Shown here in pieces: positions 46,031-57,422 of a stretch of DNA of 64,000 nt. Both the position numbers and the translations under genes were made by a program. Each line of letters starts with the position of its first letter. Position 1 is the stretch's first letter. A model generated the notes under the pieces. It saw only the letters and a program-made list of their open reading frames with translations. It made no database searches and had not been told where the DNA came from. The stretch comes from Neoconidiobolus thromboides FSU 785 (lineage: Eukaryota > Entomophthoromycota > Entomophthoromycetes > Entomophthorales > Neoconidiobolaceae): the NCBI GenBank assembly GCA_025603075.1, contig MU626313.1:1-64000 (forward strand). The letters are read 5' to 3'.

Positions 46031-46403
46031 TTAAAATTAGTGTTGTTATATTAAGCAAGCCAAGGATTGAAAAGTTTTCTATTCTTTCATTTTGTTTGTG
46101 ACTTAATTTTTTAGATATTTTTCAACTGCCTTTGCTTTTGTACAACGTTTTTAAGTGATGAATTGGAATTTTTAGTAAATTAGTTAACACTAATAATAAA
46201 TATTAAATTCTTTAGCAAGTATGATTATTTGATGTAGAAAAAATAGGGATCCTTACTATATAAGGAATATTTAGTCTAAAAAATTCTAATATGAAGCTTA
46301 AACTCAAAAATTCAATTTAAAAGTTGGCTTAAACTCCGTTTCAGATTTATTTTATTTTATTTTAAAAGTTCTTTTGATTGCATTAAATAATATTAATAAT
46401 AGA
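46031..46403. promoter_or_regulatory. Divergent promoter region CLC / CLEC16A-like
   Basis: 373 bp separate the two ATGs, which face away from each other. A TATATAA occurs at about 46258. It probably contains both promoters. Confidence 0.5.
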
Positions 46404-49400
46404 ATGTATCAATGGCTACAAAATAATAGTAATTTAAATATCAGTTTAAGTTTATCATCCAAAAAAAAGAATGCAGAAAAGGATCGTGGTTATACATTGG
46501 CTAATTTTAAGTAAGATTTTTAGAATAATATTACTATTCCCCGTTATATTAACTTAAAATTTTGTTTTCAATAGGAAGCTATGTGATGATTTATTATGTT
46601 TGAATCCGGCCCGAGATAGTGAAACTTTAATTGAAGCATTACGATTAATTACTGAAATGTTAATATGGAATGATCAAGAATTACTTGGTCATCAAATGGA
46701 GTTAACCCCAAATGATTCTTCTTTACCTAATTTTTTTGAATATTTTTTAGAACATAATTTACATATTTATATGTGTTGGACACTTGGATTGGGGGATTTA
46801 AAGCCACATTCTGAAAACCCATTTTCTTGTTATACTTTTTCAACTACGTTTCAAAGTGATAGAGAAAGGGATAGTCTTGCTACTCAAGCTTTGATTCACT
46901 TAAAAAGACAAGTGTTACAAAGTTTAAATATACTATTTGAAAGTATTAAAAATCAACAAATGATTTACTATTTATTATCCAATAATTTTATCAATCGATT
47001 AGTTTGTAAACCTAATTTTAATAATGAAGAAATGGAAGAATTGTTACCCTATTTTATTGCTTTGTTAAAAGCATTGAGTTTTAAATTAAAGTTAGAGCAG
47101 GATAAAATGTTACCATTTTTTTATAACTCAGGACAAAAGGACCTCCCTATTTATAAAGAAGCTATTAAATATTTTGATCATTCAGACGCTATGGTAAGAG
47201 TGGCTATTAGAACTATTACATTAAATATAGCAAGTGGTAAGTTTTTATTGTTTTGTTTTTATTTGTTGTTTAATTATTAATTATTAATTATTAATAGTAA
47301 AAAATCAAGAGATTACAAGTGCTATGTTACATCCCGATTTATCTGATTATTTTAATAAAGTAATAGATAAATTATTAATACTAAGTATTAAAATGGATCA
47401 ATGTTTGGGTAATAATAATAATAAAGAAATGAGGTAATATAAGTATAATTGTAATATAAGTATAATTGTAATAGTAAGTTAATCAATTAATTAATAATCA
47501 ATTAATTTTATAGAATACGAAACAAAATTGATAAAAATCAATATTTGACATACTTAAATGATTATTTAGAAGGAGTTGATTATATTAGTGACCTTATTCG
47601 ATTGGGGGGCTATGAATTGAGAGATTATTTACGAAAATTAATAATTGAAACATTGTATTTTAATTTGATGTTGGAAAAGAAAATAAGAAAGAGTTTAAAA
47701 TTATATTTATTAATTCAACTATTTTATATAATTCAAGATAAATTAATATTAAATTTATTATTATATTTATCATTTGATTTGAATATTGAAAATCATAAAG
47801 AAGAAGAAGAAGAAGAGAAGAAGAAAGACAAAGTAATTGAAAGACATGCTTCATCACCGGAATCCATGAATACCATTACACCTAAATTATTTATTAAAAA
47901 GAATTGTAATCAACATAATAATCAAAGTTCTCATCTTTGTGATGATTTCCATTTACCAGAAGAACATGATGTATATTTTCAGTATATAATTAATCAAAAG
48001 AAAACAGATATTTTTAATTGTGAATATTTAATTGAAGAAATTATAGACCAAACAATTCATCAAAGTATACTAAATGAATTAAATTTACTTCCGCCAAAAC
48101 CAATTCGAAGAAATAGTTCAACTAGTTTATTTCAATGGGACAATTATTCACCTCAAGAAAATTTACTAAATAATAATATCAATTTTAATAATCGAAATTT
48201 TATTAATAATGTTAATAATAATTCATTTTTAAAAGAAATCCAATTCCAAGAATTAAAAGTTAAACAACAAGAAAGTAATATTTTATTGTATTTAATATTT
48301 TGTTTAGTTATTTATAATAAAAAAGAAGGTAATAACTTACTATTATTATTATAGAACTGTATTAATTTTTTATTTTTATTTTTATTTTGAATAGATTTTA
48401 AATTGGGCTGGTTAATAAGATGTGGTTTATGTTCGGTTAGATATTTAAGAAAAAGATATTTAATGGTAATAGTTAATTAACTAATAATACAAATAACATA
48501 ATTAAATAAATATTAATTGATGTTTTATTTTTTTACTAAAATATAGAAATCCCTAACAAGTCCTATAAATTTAAAATTATTAGATAAAGAAAAAGATAAT
48601 GAAATCATTCAATATTGGTTAAATGAATCACAATCTACTATTAATTCATTATCAAGCTCAGCTACTTCTTCACCTCCACCATCACCTACAACAAATGTTA
48701 AATCAAATGATAAAACGAATGTAAGTTAAAATAGAAATATTATAAAATATAGAATAAAAACATGATATTTGTTTAATATTTAATTTATTTAATATTAGGT
48801 ATGGTATCATAAAAAAACAATTTATAGTTTGTTTCGAATTATAAGAAAACAAAATCGATTTCATATAATAACTGTCAAAATGGCAGCAGAATTATTATTA
48901 AATTTAAGTTATTTTCCAGGCACAGCGCCTTGTTTAGATATCAACTTAAAAAAAAAAATGGAGGTAAAATATTAATGATTAAGTTTAATTTAAAGAACAT
49001 TTCATTAATATATTTTTCATAATTTAAATTTTAGAATGATATTAAAGAAATGAATTTTAAAGTACAACATTATTTATCTCATCCAAAATTCCCCATATTA
49101 TTACTTTATTTTGAAATAGAGAACTTTATGGGTAAGTAAATAATATCAATTATATATTAATAATATTTGATTTACTTTTGATATTAAATTAGAATCTATG
49201 GATCAAATTCCAAAAAAGATATTAAGTCTACAAGCTATAGCAATATTTTCTCCAAGTATTGATCCAGACACTCATTTAGATAATAAAATTGGTAATTCAT
49301 TTAAATTTAATAATAACAAATAATAACAAATAATAATAAATAATAATAAATAATAATAAATAATAATAATTTATTTTCTATAGCTCATTTAAGTCGAGTC

Positions 49401-50043
49401 ATTCAGATGTATTTAATTTATCAAAAATTAAATCATTGGCTATTACGTAGTCAAGGAGCAATACCAAGTTGGCAAAAACAATTAAAACAATATAAATTAA
49501 ATAATCAATTAGAAAGCAATACTATTGTTGGGTTAGATAATTATTTAGCATTGTCAGTTAAAATATTAGATAACTTTGATTTAAATAAACAATATGCTAT
49601 TCTATTAAATGAAAATCAAACTCAATTTTTATTAGCTAATATGGATCGTAACGGGTTTTCAAAAGCTAAACAAGTTAAAATTATAATAGCGATTAATTTT
49701 ATGGAAGTTGAGGTAAATTAATTTGAATATTTATTCATTTTTATTATATTAAGATGTAATATTTAATTAACTCTTTTGTTTTATCTTTATCTAGTTTCAA
49801 AAAGTACCTGATTCACCTGAACTTATCAAAGTAATTCATTTTGATTTCAAATATCAAAATTTAGGTCTTGGAGCTATACCAAAATCACCTTCGTTTCCAG
49901 AAGTTATTATCAAACAAGAATTTATCCTGGAATTTTTAGATTTAATGGAATGTTTACATGCATTACAAAATTTAAATTTAGCTAAGAAAGAATATTTAAA
50001 AAAATGCAGAGAAAATGCTAAAAGTGTATTAGGACTTAATTGA
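46404..50043 (+). CDS. CLEC16A/GOP-1 homologue (FPL domain protein)
   Basis: Eleven exons: 46404-46510, 46575-47236, 47298-47433, 47514-48328, 48395-48465, 48547-48720, 48799-48963, 49035-49131, 49193-49291, 49384-49712, 49795-50043; all junctions keep frame, giving 967 aa. The FPL domain lies at about 45-220: SETLIEALRLITEMLIWNDQ, FFEYFLEHNL, LQSLNILFESIKNQQMIYYL and HSDAMVRVAIRTITLNIASG align closely with CLEC16A as I know it. CLEC16A is a membrane-associated regulator of endosome/lysosome maturation and mitophagy. The middle is asparagine/serine-rich with a glutamate/lysine run (GAA repeat near 47802). The gene is divergent from the CLC antiporter, also an endosomal protein. The family is absent from budding yeast as far as I know. 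Small C-terminal exons are less certain than exons 1-4. Confidence 0.85.
49310..49372. repeat. AAT/AAC-rich microsatellite in CLEC16A-like intron 9
   Basis: Imperfect AATAATAACAA-type tandem units inside the intron 49292-49383. Confidence 0.8.
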
Positions 50044-50736
50044 TGTATTAGTGTAAGAAGAATAGGGATTTAAGGAAAGAATGTTTGTTAAAGGTTATAT
50101 GTTTTATGAGCATATTCTAGTTTGCGATTGTTTTTGTAAAAATAAAATATTAATAAGTTTAATATAACTATTATTTGCTAAATTAATAAAATCAAATCAA
50201 AATAATAATAATTCAAATATTATTAGTATTTATAAATTATAATGAATGAATCTTCGACTTTTAACTTAAATTTTAGTCATGTTGGTAAATTATCGTATAA
50301 TTAACTTTTCCTTATTAAAACAATGTCATGTTTCCATCTTCAATTTATAAACTAAAAAATAAATCAAAATGTATTTACTAATATACTAAATAATCTATTA
50401 TAATATTCAAATAGACAATAAATTGTTATCTAATTAAAATAAATTATTAAATACTTAATTACAAAATGAAAATATTCATTTAGGTTATTCTTATCAACAA
50501 AACTTCGATCTTTAACAAACATAACACTCAACTTACCAATTTAGATCAAAAATTGAATTTTTAAAATATCTTGAAAAAAAGTGAATTTTTTCAACTATTA
50601 AAAAAGGTGACGAAACTCGAAATTATCAGATAATATTTAACTTGATCTAATTGGTTGCGTTTTAAACCCAATCCATAAAAATCCACTTCAACTCCAGTTT
50701 AATAACTTTTAACAAATATAAAATCGAAAATAAAAA
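50044..50736. other. Intergenic region upstream of the ETF beta gene
   Basis: About 0.7 kb, AT-rich, no repeat family member seen; contains the ETF beta promoter. Confidence 0.5.
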
Positions 50737-51686
50737 ATGAGTAAACTTCGCGTATTAGTTGGTGTTAAAAGAGTGATTGATTATGCAGTTAAGATTCGTG
50801 TGAATCCAGGAAAAACAGGTGTTGAAACAAATGGTGTGAAACATAGTATGAATCCATTTGATGAAATAGCAGTTGAAGAAGCGGTACGTTTACGTGAAAA
50901 ATTAGGTAAAGAAAAGATAGCTGAAATTATTGCCGTTACCTGTGGTCCAAGTAAATCTCAAGAAACATTAAGAACTGCTTTAGCTATGGGAGCAGATCGT
51001 GCTATTCATGTGGAAGTTAGTGATAAAGAAGCTAGTGATTTACAACCTTTAGCAGTAGCTAAATTACTTAAAGCTATCGTTGAAAAAGAAAGTATTGATT
51101 TAGCTATTTTGGGTAAACAAGCTATTGATGATGATTCCAATCAAACGGGTCAAATGTTAGCTGGATTTTTAAATTGGCCACAAGTAAGTTTTTGTATAGA
51201 GTCAAAGGAGATTTTTTTATTCGTATTTAATTTTTAGGCTACTTTTGCTTCCAAAATAGATATCGCTGATAGTGGTGAAATTTCAGTTAAACGTGAAGTA
51301 GATGGAGGATTAGAAACACTTGCTAGTAAATTACCTGCTGTTGTTACTACTGATTTGCGGTAATTTTAATTTTATGAATGTAGTAAATTTTATATTCATT
51401 TCGATTTTTTAGTTTAAATGAACCACGTTACGCTTCCCTTCCTAACATTATGGTAATATTAGTTTTTAGAAAGAATAAGAAATGAATGTGTTCGCTAATT
51501 TTATTTTTTTAGAAAGCCAAAAAGAAACCATTAGCCAAACTTACCCCAAGCGAACTTGGAGTTGATATTTCGCCAAGACTTCAAGTATTGGAAGTAGTTG
51601 AGCCACCAAAACGTCAAGGTGGTGGTAAGGTTGAATCCGTAGATGAGTTATTAGATAAACTTCGTAACGAAAAGAAGGTGATCTAA
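50737..51686 (+). CDS. Electron transfer flavoprotein beta subunit
   Basis: Four exons: 50737-51183, 51238-51359, 51413-51452, 51513-51686; 260 aa, normal for ETF beta. It opens with [20 protein letters not shown], then [20 protein letters not shown] and the AMP-binding-type region [20 protein letters not shown]. The later LPNIMKAKKKP block corresponds to the recognition-loop region that docks acyl-CoA dehydrogenases. ETF alpha/beta carries electrons from mitochondrial matrix dehydrogenases to ETF-ubiquinone oxidoreductase. Like other ETF beta proteins it has no obvious cleaved presequence. Exon 3 is only 40 nt. Confidence 0.95.
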
Positions 51687-52222
51687 AAAATGATATTACT
51701 TTAATAAAATTGAAAGTTGAATTTTAATTATCACTTTTTAAACATGTTTATTTTTGTTTTGTGTTAATATGTTTTTATAATTGTCGGATTATGCTTGGTA
51801 AGTTATTATTAAATATATTTTATTTCAGTATCTTAAAATTGTATAACAACACTATAATTTATGTTATTTATATTCAAATTAGATGAAAATAATGGAACCA
51901 AAATGATACATTTATCTTATTTACTTATATGTGACTATAAATTAGATAAAAATTCAATATATGGGGATGTATTTTTTTGTTTAAGAATTTTGCTAACAAT
52001 CTTTGTACTCAAATAGTACTTAAAAAATGGAAAAGTAATGAAACCAAAAAAACATACTCATATTTTAGTTAAATTAATAAAAACAAACAATACATTCATG
52101 TATGCCTGTATTTCTATGAAATAAATAATAATAAATAGAATAAATTGGACCTTAAAAAAAATCAATAAATATAGAAGTATAGACTTACTGTTAAATTTTA
52201 ATAGACAATAGATTAAAAAAAA
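51687..52222. other. Intergenic region between convergent ETF beta and RAD9 genes
   Basis: Contains one MITE (51963-52059); otherwise AT-rich 3' flanks. Confidence 0.5.
51963..52059 (+). mobile_element. MITE copy with perfect ATAT target duplication
   Basis: GGGGATG...CATACTC, 97 bp, ATAT on both sides. Confidence 0.93.
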
Positions 52223-54235
52223 TTAAATCACATCCGAAGATGAGGATGCTTGAGGTGGTGTACCTGGTATAAAACTTGGATCATTTTCATCATCCCCAAT
52301 TAATTGTCCTTTAAAAGTATCAATTTGATCGGGTACCCAATTCGAAGTTAATCTTTCCAGATTACTTCCAGCTCCTTGTGGGCATTCCAGAACACCTTGA
52401 GTATAATTTTCTTTTTCCTCACGAGGCGGAGTGTCAAAAGTACTTGAGTTATCTTCACTTGAATTGACACTATAATTTTGCTTTCGCTCAGCTGGATAGC
52501 TATTTGCTGATAATGTAGTGGCTGTTATAACACTATTCGCTAACACCGTAGCTACTGTTCTATTGCTATTTGCTTGTAGCGTAGTGGCTGTTCTGTAACT
52601 ATTTGTCTGTATAGTACTGGCTATCCTATCACTATTTGCTGGGACTGTAGTGGCTGTTCTTTGAGTACCTACTGATATTGTGGTATTTGTTCTATGACTA
52701 TTTCTTTCTGTTGTAGCAATTGTTTTTCTTTTTTTCAAGCTTAACTTTTCACCCGTCCCTCGAGTTAAATTCTATAATATTAAAGTGAAAAATAAAAGTA
52801 TTAAAATTATTTACTGTTTCATGGTTATGCTCTTGTTCAATGGGATTTGGGAGATCTAAAGCTGAATCCAAACTAGAAGTTAGTTCATTTATAGGAGCCA
52901 TACCACTACTTCTATTGTAAGCGTCTAATAAAATTAAGTTAATGATGCTTTTAAGGCAATAAAACTTACGAATTTCTAAATCACTTAAGCTTGTTGAAAG
53001 AACATTTACATTCGAATTCTGAGTTACATTCTCAGCTAGATCTCTTTTCCCAGATGCCTCTTGAGTTGCTGGTGTTGCAATAAAAGAGCTATTCAAATTG
53101 CTATTATTCTGTGTATGGAATAACTTAATGTTTTGCTCGCCACTTGTACAAATCACAAAACGTGCTTGAACCGTTCCTCTTAATTCTAAATCAAAAAATA
53201 TTGGTCTAATAATATGATTAGATATTCTTCAATTATTATTATTATTTAGTTTACTCTCCGCCACATGTAAAATAGGCATTGATATCACATTCCATTTCTT
53301 TAGCTAAAACTAAAACTGCCTATGAAATTAAATAAATGTTTCAAATATTTGTGGTATTCTTACTTTAAACTCCTTAACATTCAAAGTCAAATATACATCC
53401 TTATCAACATTAAATCTATCTAAATCAGAGGGATGGATCGTTAAGATGGTATGTGGATGTTTTTTGATTTTTTCTATAAATATTAAAAATTCTTCAAAAT
53501 TAGCAAATCTCTTACTCAAATCGGTGATACTTCCCAATGCTTCATTGTGAAACGATTTGATCGAAAATGAGTCACTTGTACAAATAAGTGTAAATTCTTC
53601 TAACCGAATATCAAATTGAGCTAATAACGTTAATAAAAACTTTGAATTCATTCTCCAGTTGTAACAGTTATTGGAACGTACAATATGTAATGTTTCTACA
53701 GCTGAGTCCTGATAGGGTACCTTTATCTGTTGATAGACTAAGTTTGGATAAATAAACCTGATTTTCAATCTCAGACCTTCGGATTCTTCCTTATTTTCAA
53801 AGTCATTGATACTGAATTCACATCTCTCTGCTTTATCAGTACTTGACATGCTTAGTTTTACTACGTCTAATAAAGTCTGATTTTTAATTAATTATATACA
53901 TCTTAAATCTAATTACCTTTAAATCCACTTTGCAATTTACTTCTGAGTTCGTTCCCATTTTGATCTCATCAAAAAATCCACTTTTGAATAATATTTTACC
54001 ATAAGATGAGCGACTACTATCCATCAATGAGAATAAAATCTACTCTTTATTAGCTTTGGATATCAAAATTAGTGCATCTTTACCTCATCTTTATTCCCGG
54101 TGATAGATAGCGAGTCACCAAACTTCAAAAGACAGGATAGTATTTTATAAAATTCTAAAAGGTGTTTAGTTCATATAATAACTTTATTAGCCTTATTATA
54201 CCCTTTAATGAAAACCCTGGGACAATAAAATCCAT
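52223..54235 (-). CDS. RAD9: RAD9 homologue, subunit of the 9-1-1 checkpoint clamp
   Basis: Eight exons on the minus strand: 54235-54202, 54154-54084, 54039-53917, 53876-53364, 53319-53255, 53205-52970, 52924-52815, 52771-52223; 566 aa. The first exon codes for only 11 residues (MDFIVPGFSLK). Family blocks in order: FYKILSCLLKFGDSLSI; MDSSRSSYGKILFKSGFF, matching the RAD9 NSSRSAYxxFxFxxxFF region; NVDKDVYLTLNVKEFKAVLV, matching the conserved FCLKEFRG block; and GGEPIFFDLELRGTVQARFV. The frame at intron 5 requires the ATTATTAG acceptor at 53206, not the later GATTTAG. RAD9-RAD1-HUS1 is a PCNA-like clamp loaded at DNA damage to activate the ATR checkpoint. The C-terminal tail (about 385-566) is disordered and includes an 11-residue tandem repeat at 408-475. 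Confidence 0.8.
52499..52702. repeat. 33-bp coding minisatellite in RAD9 tail
   Basis: About six units encode variants of an 11-residue motif of the type QANSNRTVATV, QTNSYRTATTL, LANSVITATTL. Confidence 0.85.
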
Positions 54236-54334
54236 AATGATAAGTAATGACGATAAAAACTTTAAAAGGCAAATTAGAACATTTTCATTTTATGCAAAAA
54301 AGAAACCTAAATTTCAATTCAGCTTTTGATTCAA
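54236..54334. promoter_or_regulatory. Short divergent promoter RAD9 / PIG-Y
   Basis: Only 99 bp lie between the two predicted start codons, so the genes must share promoter DNA or start inside each other's 5' region. Confidence 0.5.
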
Positions 54335-54634
54335 ATGCTTGAACTAAACAGCCCATTTAATCGACGCGTTTATGGCTATTTAATTTTAATAGTCACTTAC
54401 ATCATTTTCTTGGTCTATTCTTACGCTTTATTTTTTTCAAAGTATATTACCTTAGAACCAGAGTATGAGGCAAGTTAATTTGTTTACTTTGACTACACTA
54501 GATTAATTGTTTAGATTTTAACTTGGATACGGGAGAATGAGTACTATTTTTTAGCTTCGATACTGTTTCTACCAATGGGGCTATGGATTATCTTCTGGAA
54601 TTGGGCTGGTATGAAGTATTTTAGGCATAATTGA
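54335..54634 (+). CDS. PIG-Y/ERI1-like subunit of GPI-GlcNAc transferase
   Basis: Two exons, 54335-54469 and 54515-54634; 84 aa. The C-terminus YYFLASILFLPMGLWIIFWN followed by WAGMKYFRHN closely resembles the end of PIG-Y (FYSLLLPITIPVYVFFHLW...GIKLFRHN type), and the protein has two membrane segments (about 13-35 and 52-72). PIG-Y/Eri1 belongs to the ER complex that starts GPI-anchor synthesis. The frame joins only if the intron has a GC donor: GAG|GCAAGT...GTTTAG, 45 bp. A GT donor two bases later would break the frame. Too short to have been obvious as an open frame. Its start is 99 bp from that of RAD9. Confidence 0.72.
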
Positions 54635-55221
54635 TGGACGAATAGACATCAAAATGATTTGTCAATAATCACTATAACTGCGACCCTAATTTATGTGAGT
54701 TTAGCCACTTAAGTTGAATCTGATGAGCTAATAATCTTTATTTAAAAACATTTCTATTAAGGAATTCTCATTATGGTACTTAATTATTAAATAGGCGATG
54801 TTTTTATTTGTAACTACACTCGTTTACAAATTTCAATAATAATTTAAATATCTATTTTAGATTTAAACAAACTCAGATTCATCATATGAAGATGTTTTTT
54901 TGGCTTCATCACTTTTTCTATCTTTTAAGCAGTATTCAAGTGGAAAAATTGTTAGTAAAATTCTTAAATACAAAAATACATCTCCATATTAATATCTGTC
55001 CGACCAATATGTTAATAATGAACTCTATATTAATATCTTTATAGATTATCCTTATAGTTCTTATTGAAAAAGAAAAATCTAAATTCAAATCAAACACAGC
55101 TTCTTTAAATACCTTATTTTAAAATGCCATGGCTATCTATTTCTTCTGTAAACCAATCATTTGTATATAAGACAATTCAAATATAGACTTTTAGAAAGCT
55201 AAATCAGCGAGTTTCAATACT
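54635..55221. other. Intergenic region with a MITE
   Basis: MITE at 54888-54985; otherwise AT-rich flanks of PIG-Y and the RING gene (tail to tail). Confidence 0.5.
54888..54985 (-). mobile_element. MITE copy with perfect ATAT target duplication
   Basis: GAAGATG...CATCTCC, 98 bp, ATAT on both sides. Confidence 0.92.
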
Positions 55222-57059
55222 TTATTGTTTCAGATGAAAAGTTAAAAGTAAATCTGGTAAACGATATCTATCCAAAATCAATAAGTCCATTAACAATGGC
55301 AATGAATCTTTGTGAACAGTTGGCCTTGATTCTAAAAATGCATTATGATTTTTCATCTCTTCAATTTTATTACTGCATCGTTTTAATACAGAATAAAAGT
55401 CGCCCTGTAACAAAGTTGTTATATGAATCAAATAAAATTGTCATAAGCCTTACCTTTTCAATATGCAACAACCCTTTTAGCTCCTTGGATAAAATATATT
55501 CTGTCAATGGTAATTTTATCTTTTCTTTTGCTTTAGGCTCGACAATATTGACGACTCTCTTCGAACGATCCTCTGGGATAGAATGTGAACGTTTTAATAA
55601 ATTTTTGCACCCTTCACCTTGATCAGTGCTCCAGTTTGTTTTGTTTGTTTTGAATGATTTTATTACCTTATAATAATTATGTTTAATGTACCTATTAGCT
55701 TTTTTAAATGCTAAAAAAGTAAATCACTCTTTCAAAATATTGTGATATTATAATACCTCTATTATTGAATTTGGCCCTTAATTTCCTATCATTCTTTTTA
55801 TTTGATTTTGCGATCACTTTTTCAGCTGCAGCGTTTGCTTCTTTATTTTTAATTTTAAGTGTAATTTCATTTACGTATCTCGTTACCACCTTACTACTTA
55901 CACAATTTGTTTCATTTATTTCGTTCGAATTCACCTTTTTAGATTGACTATTCTTTAAATTTTTATTATTAATTACATAGTTCTTATTTGTAGCTTTCTT
56001 ATCAGCATTTCTTTTGTTTGAAGTTAATATTATATCATTATGTTTTTTCTGTTGTGATTCTAGTTCATGAATCTTTTGCTTTTGTCTACTCAATCCTGGT
56101 TCATGAGCCTCTTCTTGCTGCAACTCTAATTTCCAAATATTTTGTTTTTGTAACTCTAATTCCTGAATCTTTTTATTTAATAACTGGATTTCCAATACCT
56201 GATCATAATTAATAGTCCTTAGCAAGTCCCTGCTTAACTTCTCTGATACTAATTCCCTTTCTAAACTTTTAAATTGCAATTCTTTATCCATTATTAAATT
56301 TAGCTCCTCATTTAGCAATAGACCATCACTTTGTAGCTCATTGATATAACTCCTTTTTTCCTCAAGTTCTTTTTCTAATTGGATAACTAATAATACTAGT
56401 TGATCTATTCTTTTTTCTTTTGAATGTAAACCCATTCTGAAATCCTCTCTTTCTTTTTTCAACTGAACTTTTAAGTCATAAATCTGCTCATATAATTCCT
56501 TCCGAGAGTCTTTCTCGACTCTTTCATTAGCTAGTTGTATTGGATTAAGTTTTTTATCCCTATTATTTTGTTTATTTATCAATACAAAATTTATATACCC
56601 GGTACTACCATCATTTAACAAAATAGGAGCTTGGCCTATTGAAGTATCTGAGCTTTTATTAGTACTGTTTGTACTATTTCTAGGCTCGTGATTGTCATTT
56701 GGATTAATAAAGTTATTTAATATAACCGTTTTGAAATGTATTTGCTCACTACATAATGGGCATATACTTTGCTTCTTAACAGTTTTAGTATACCTTTCAA
56801 TGCTAAAAAACCAGTTAGTTAAAGTGTTGAAATCTACTCTAATTTACTTAAAATTTACCACTGATTATGGAACATATGACCGCCTTTAAGAAATTAATTG
56901 ATTATAGTATTATTTAATAAATTACTTACAATTAGTAACTACAACCTCTTTGCTTTTTATTATATTCTGCCAGTGATCAGACTCTTCATATCGCTTCAAT
57001 ATATCCTCCTTTTTATACGTATATCTTTGGAAGTTATGTTGACAAAGGGTACAGCTCAT
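55222..57059 (-). CDS. RING-H2 plus coiled-coil protein, possibly TRAIP-like E3 ligase
   Basis: Six exons on the minus strand: 57059-56930, 56883-56859, 56802-55757, 55710-55692, 55628-55454, 55404-55222; 525 aa. The RING is assembled from three exons: C3/C6, C44-G-H46, H49/C52, C66-P-L-C69, with a longer first loop than usual. After ICPLCSEQIHFKTVILNNF comes a long coiled coil (about 125-265; KLRQ-type heptads such as LVLLVIQLEKELEEKRSYIN). A lysine/asparagine-rich stretch and a small conserved-looking C-terminus (LPLLMDLLILDRYRLPDLLL) follow. Exon 2 is 25 nt and exon 4 only 19 nt; exon 4 is the least certain, placed because it restores frame. RING then coiled coil is the TRAIP order, a ubiquitin ligase of DNA-repair and replisome unloading, but other RING families share it. 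Confidence 0.68.
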
Positions 57060-57422
57060 TTATATTTAAAGACAAAACAAAGAAAGAATAAATTTAAATT
57101 TTATGTCTTATTGGTACAAGACAATCACGAAAATGCCTTTAGCTTTATTACTTCTGCTTATTATTTGCCTTATTTGGATAAAACTCTTATCGTGTTTATT
57201 TGGCTCATGAAATTTTGCAGTAGACCGCTGTCTTTAGCTGTTTAATTATAACTTACATGCTAATATAATAAATGCTTACATCTTATAGTATAAAGTGTTA
57301 GAAAGCTTCAAATACATTGTTAAAAAGAGATATTGCTATAGCAATAAAGATCAGAGAAAATATTATTTTTAAAGTGTTCAAAATACCTTTTAAATTAACT
57401 CAATTATAATTTATAATTTTAT
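57060..57422. other. Intergenic region
   Basis: Promoter side of the RING gene and 3' flank of the F-box gene. Plus-strand frames here (56898-57245) are shadows of the RING gene's first exons. Confidence 0.5.

Noticed and set aside
53186-53204. Later acceptor GATTTAG for RAD9 exon 6
   Set aside because: It breaks the reading frame; the acceptor at 53206 keeps frame and adds the expected PIFFDLEL block.
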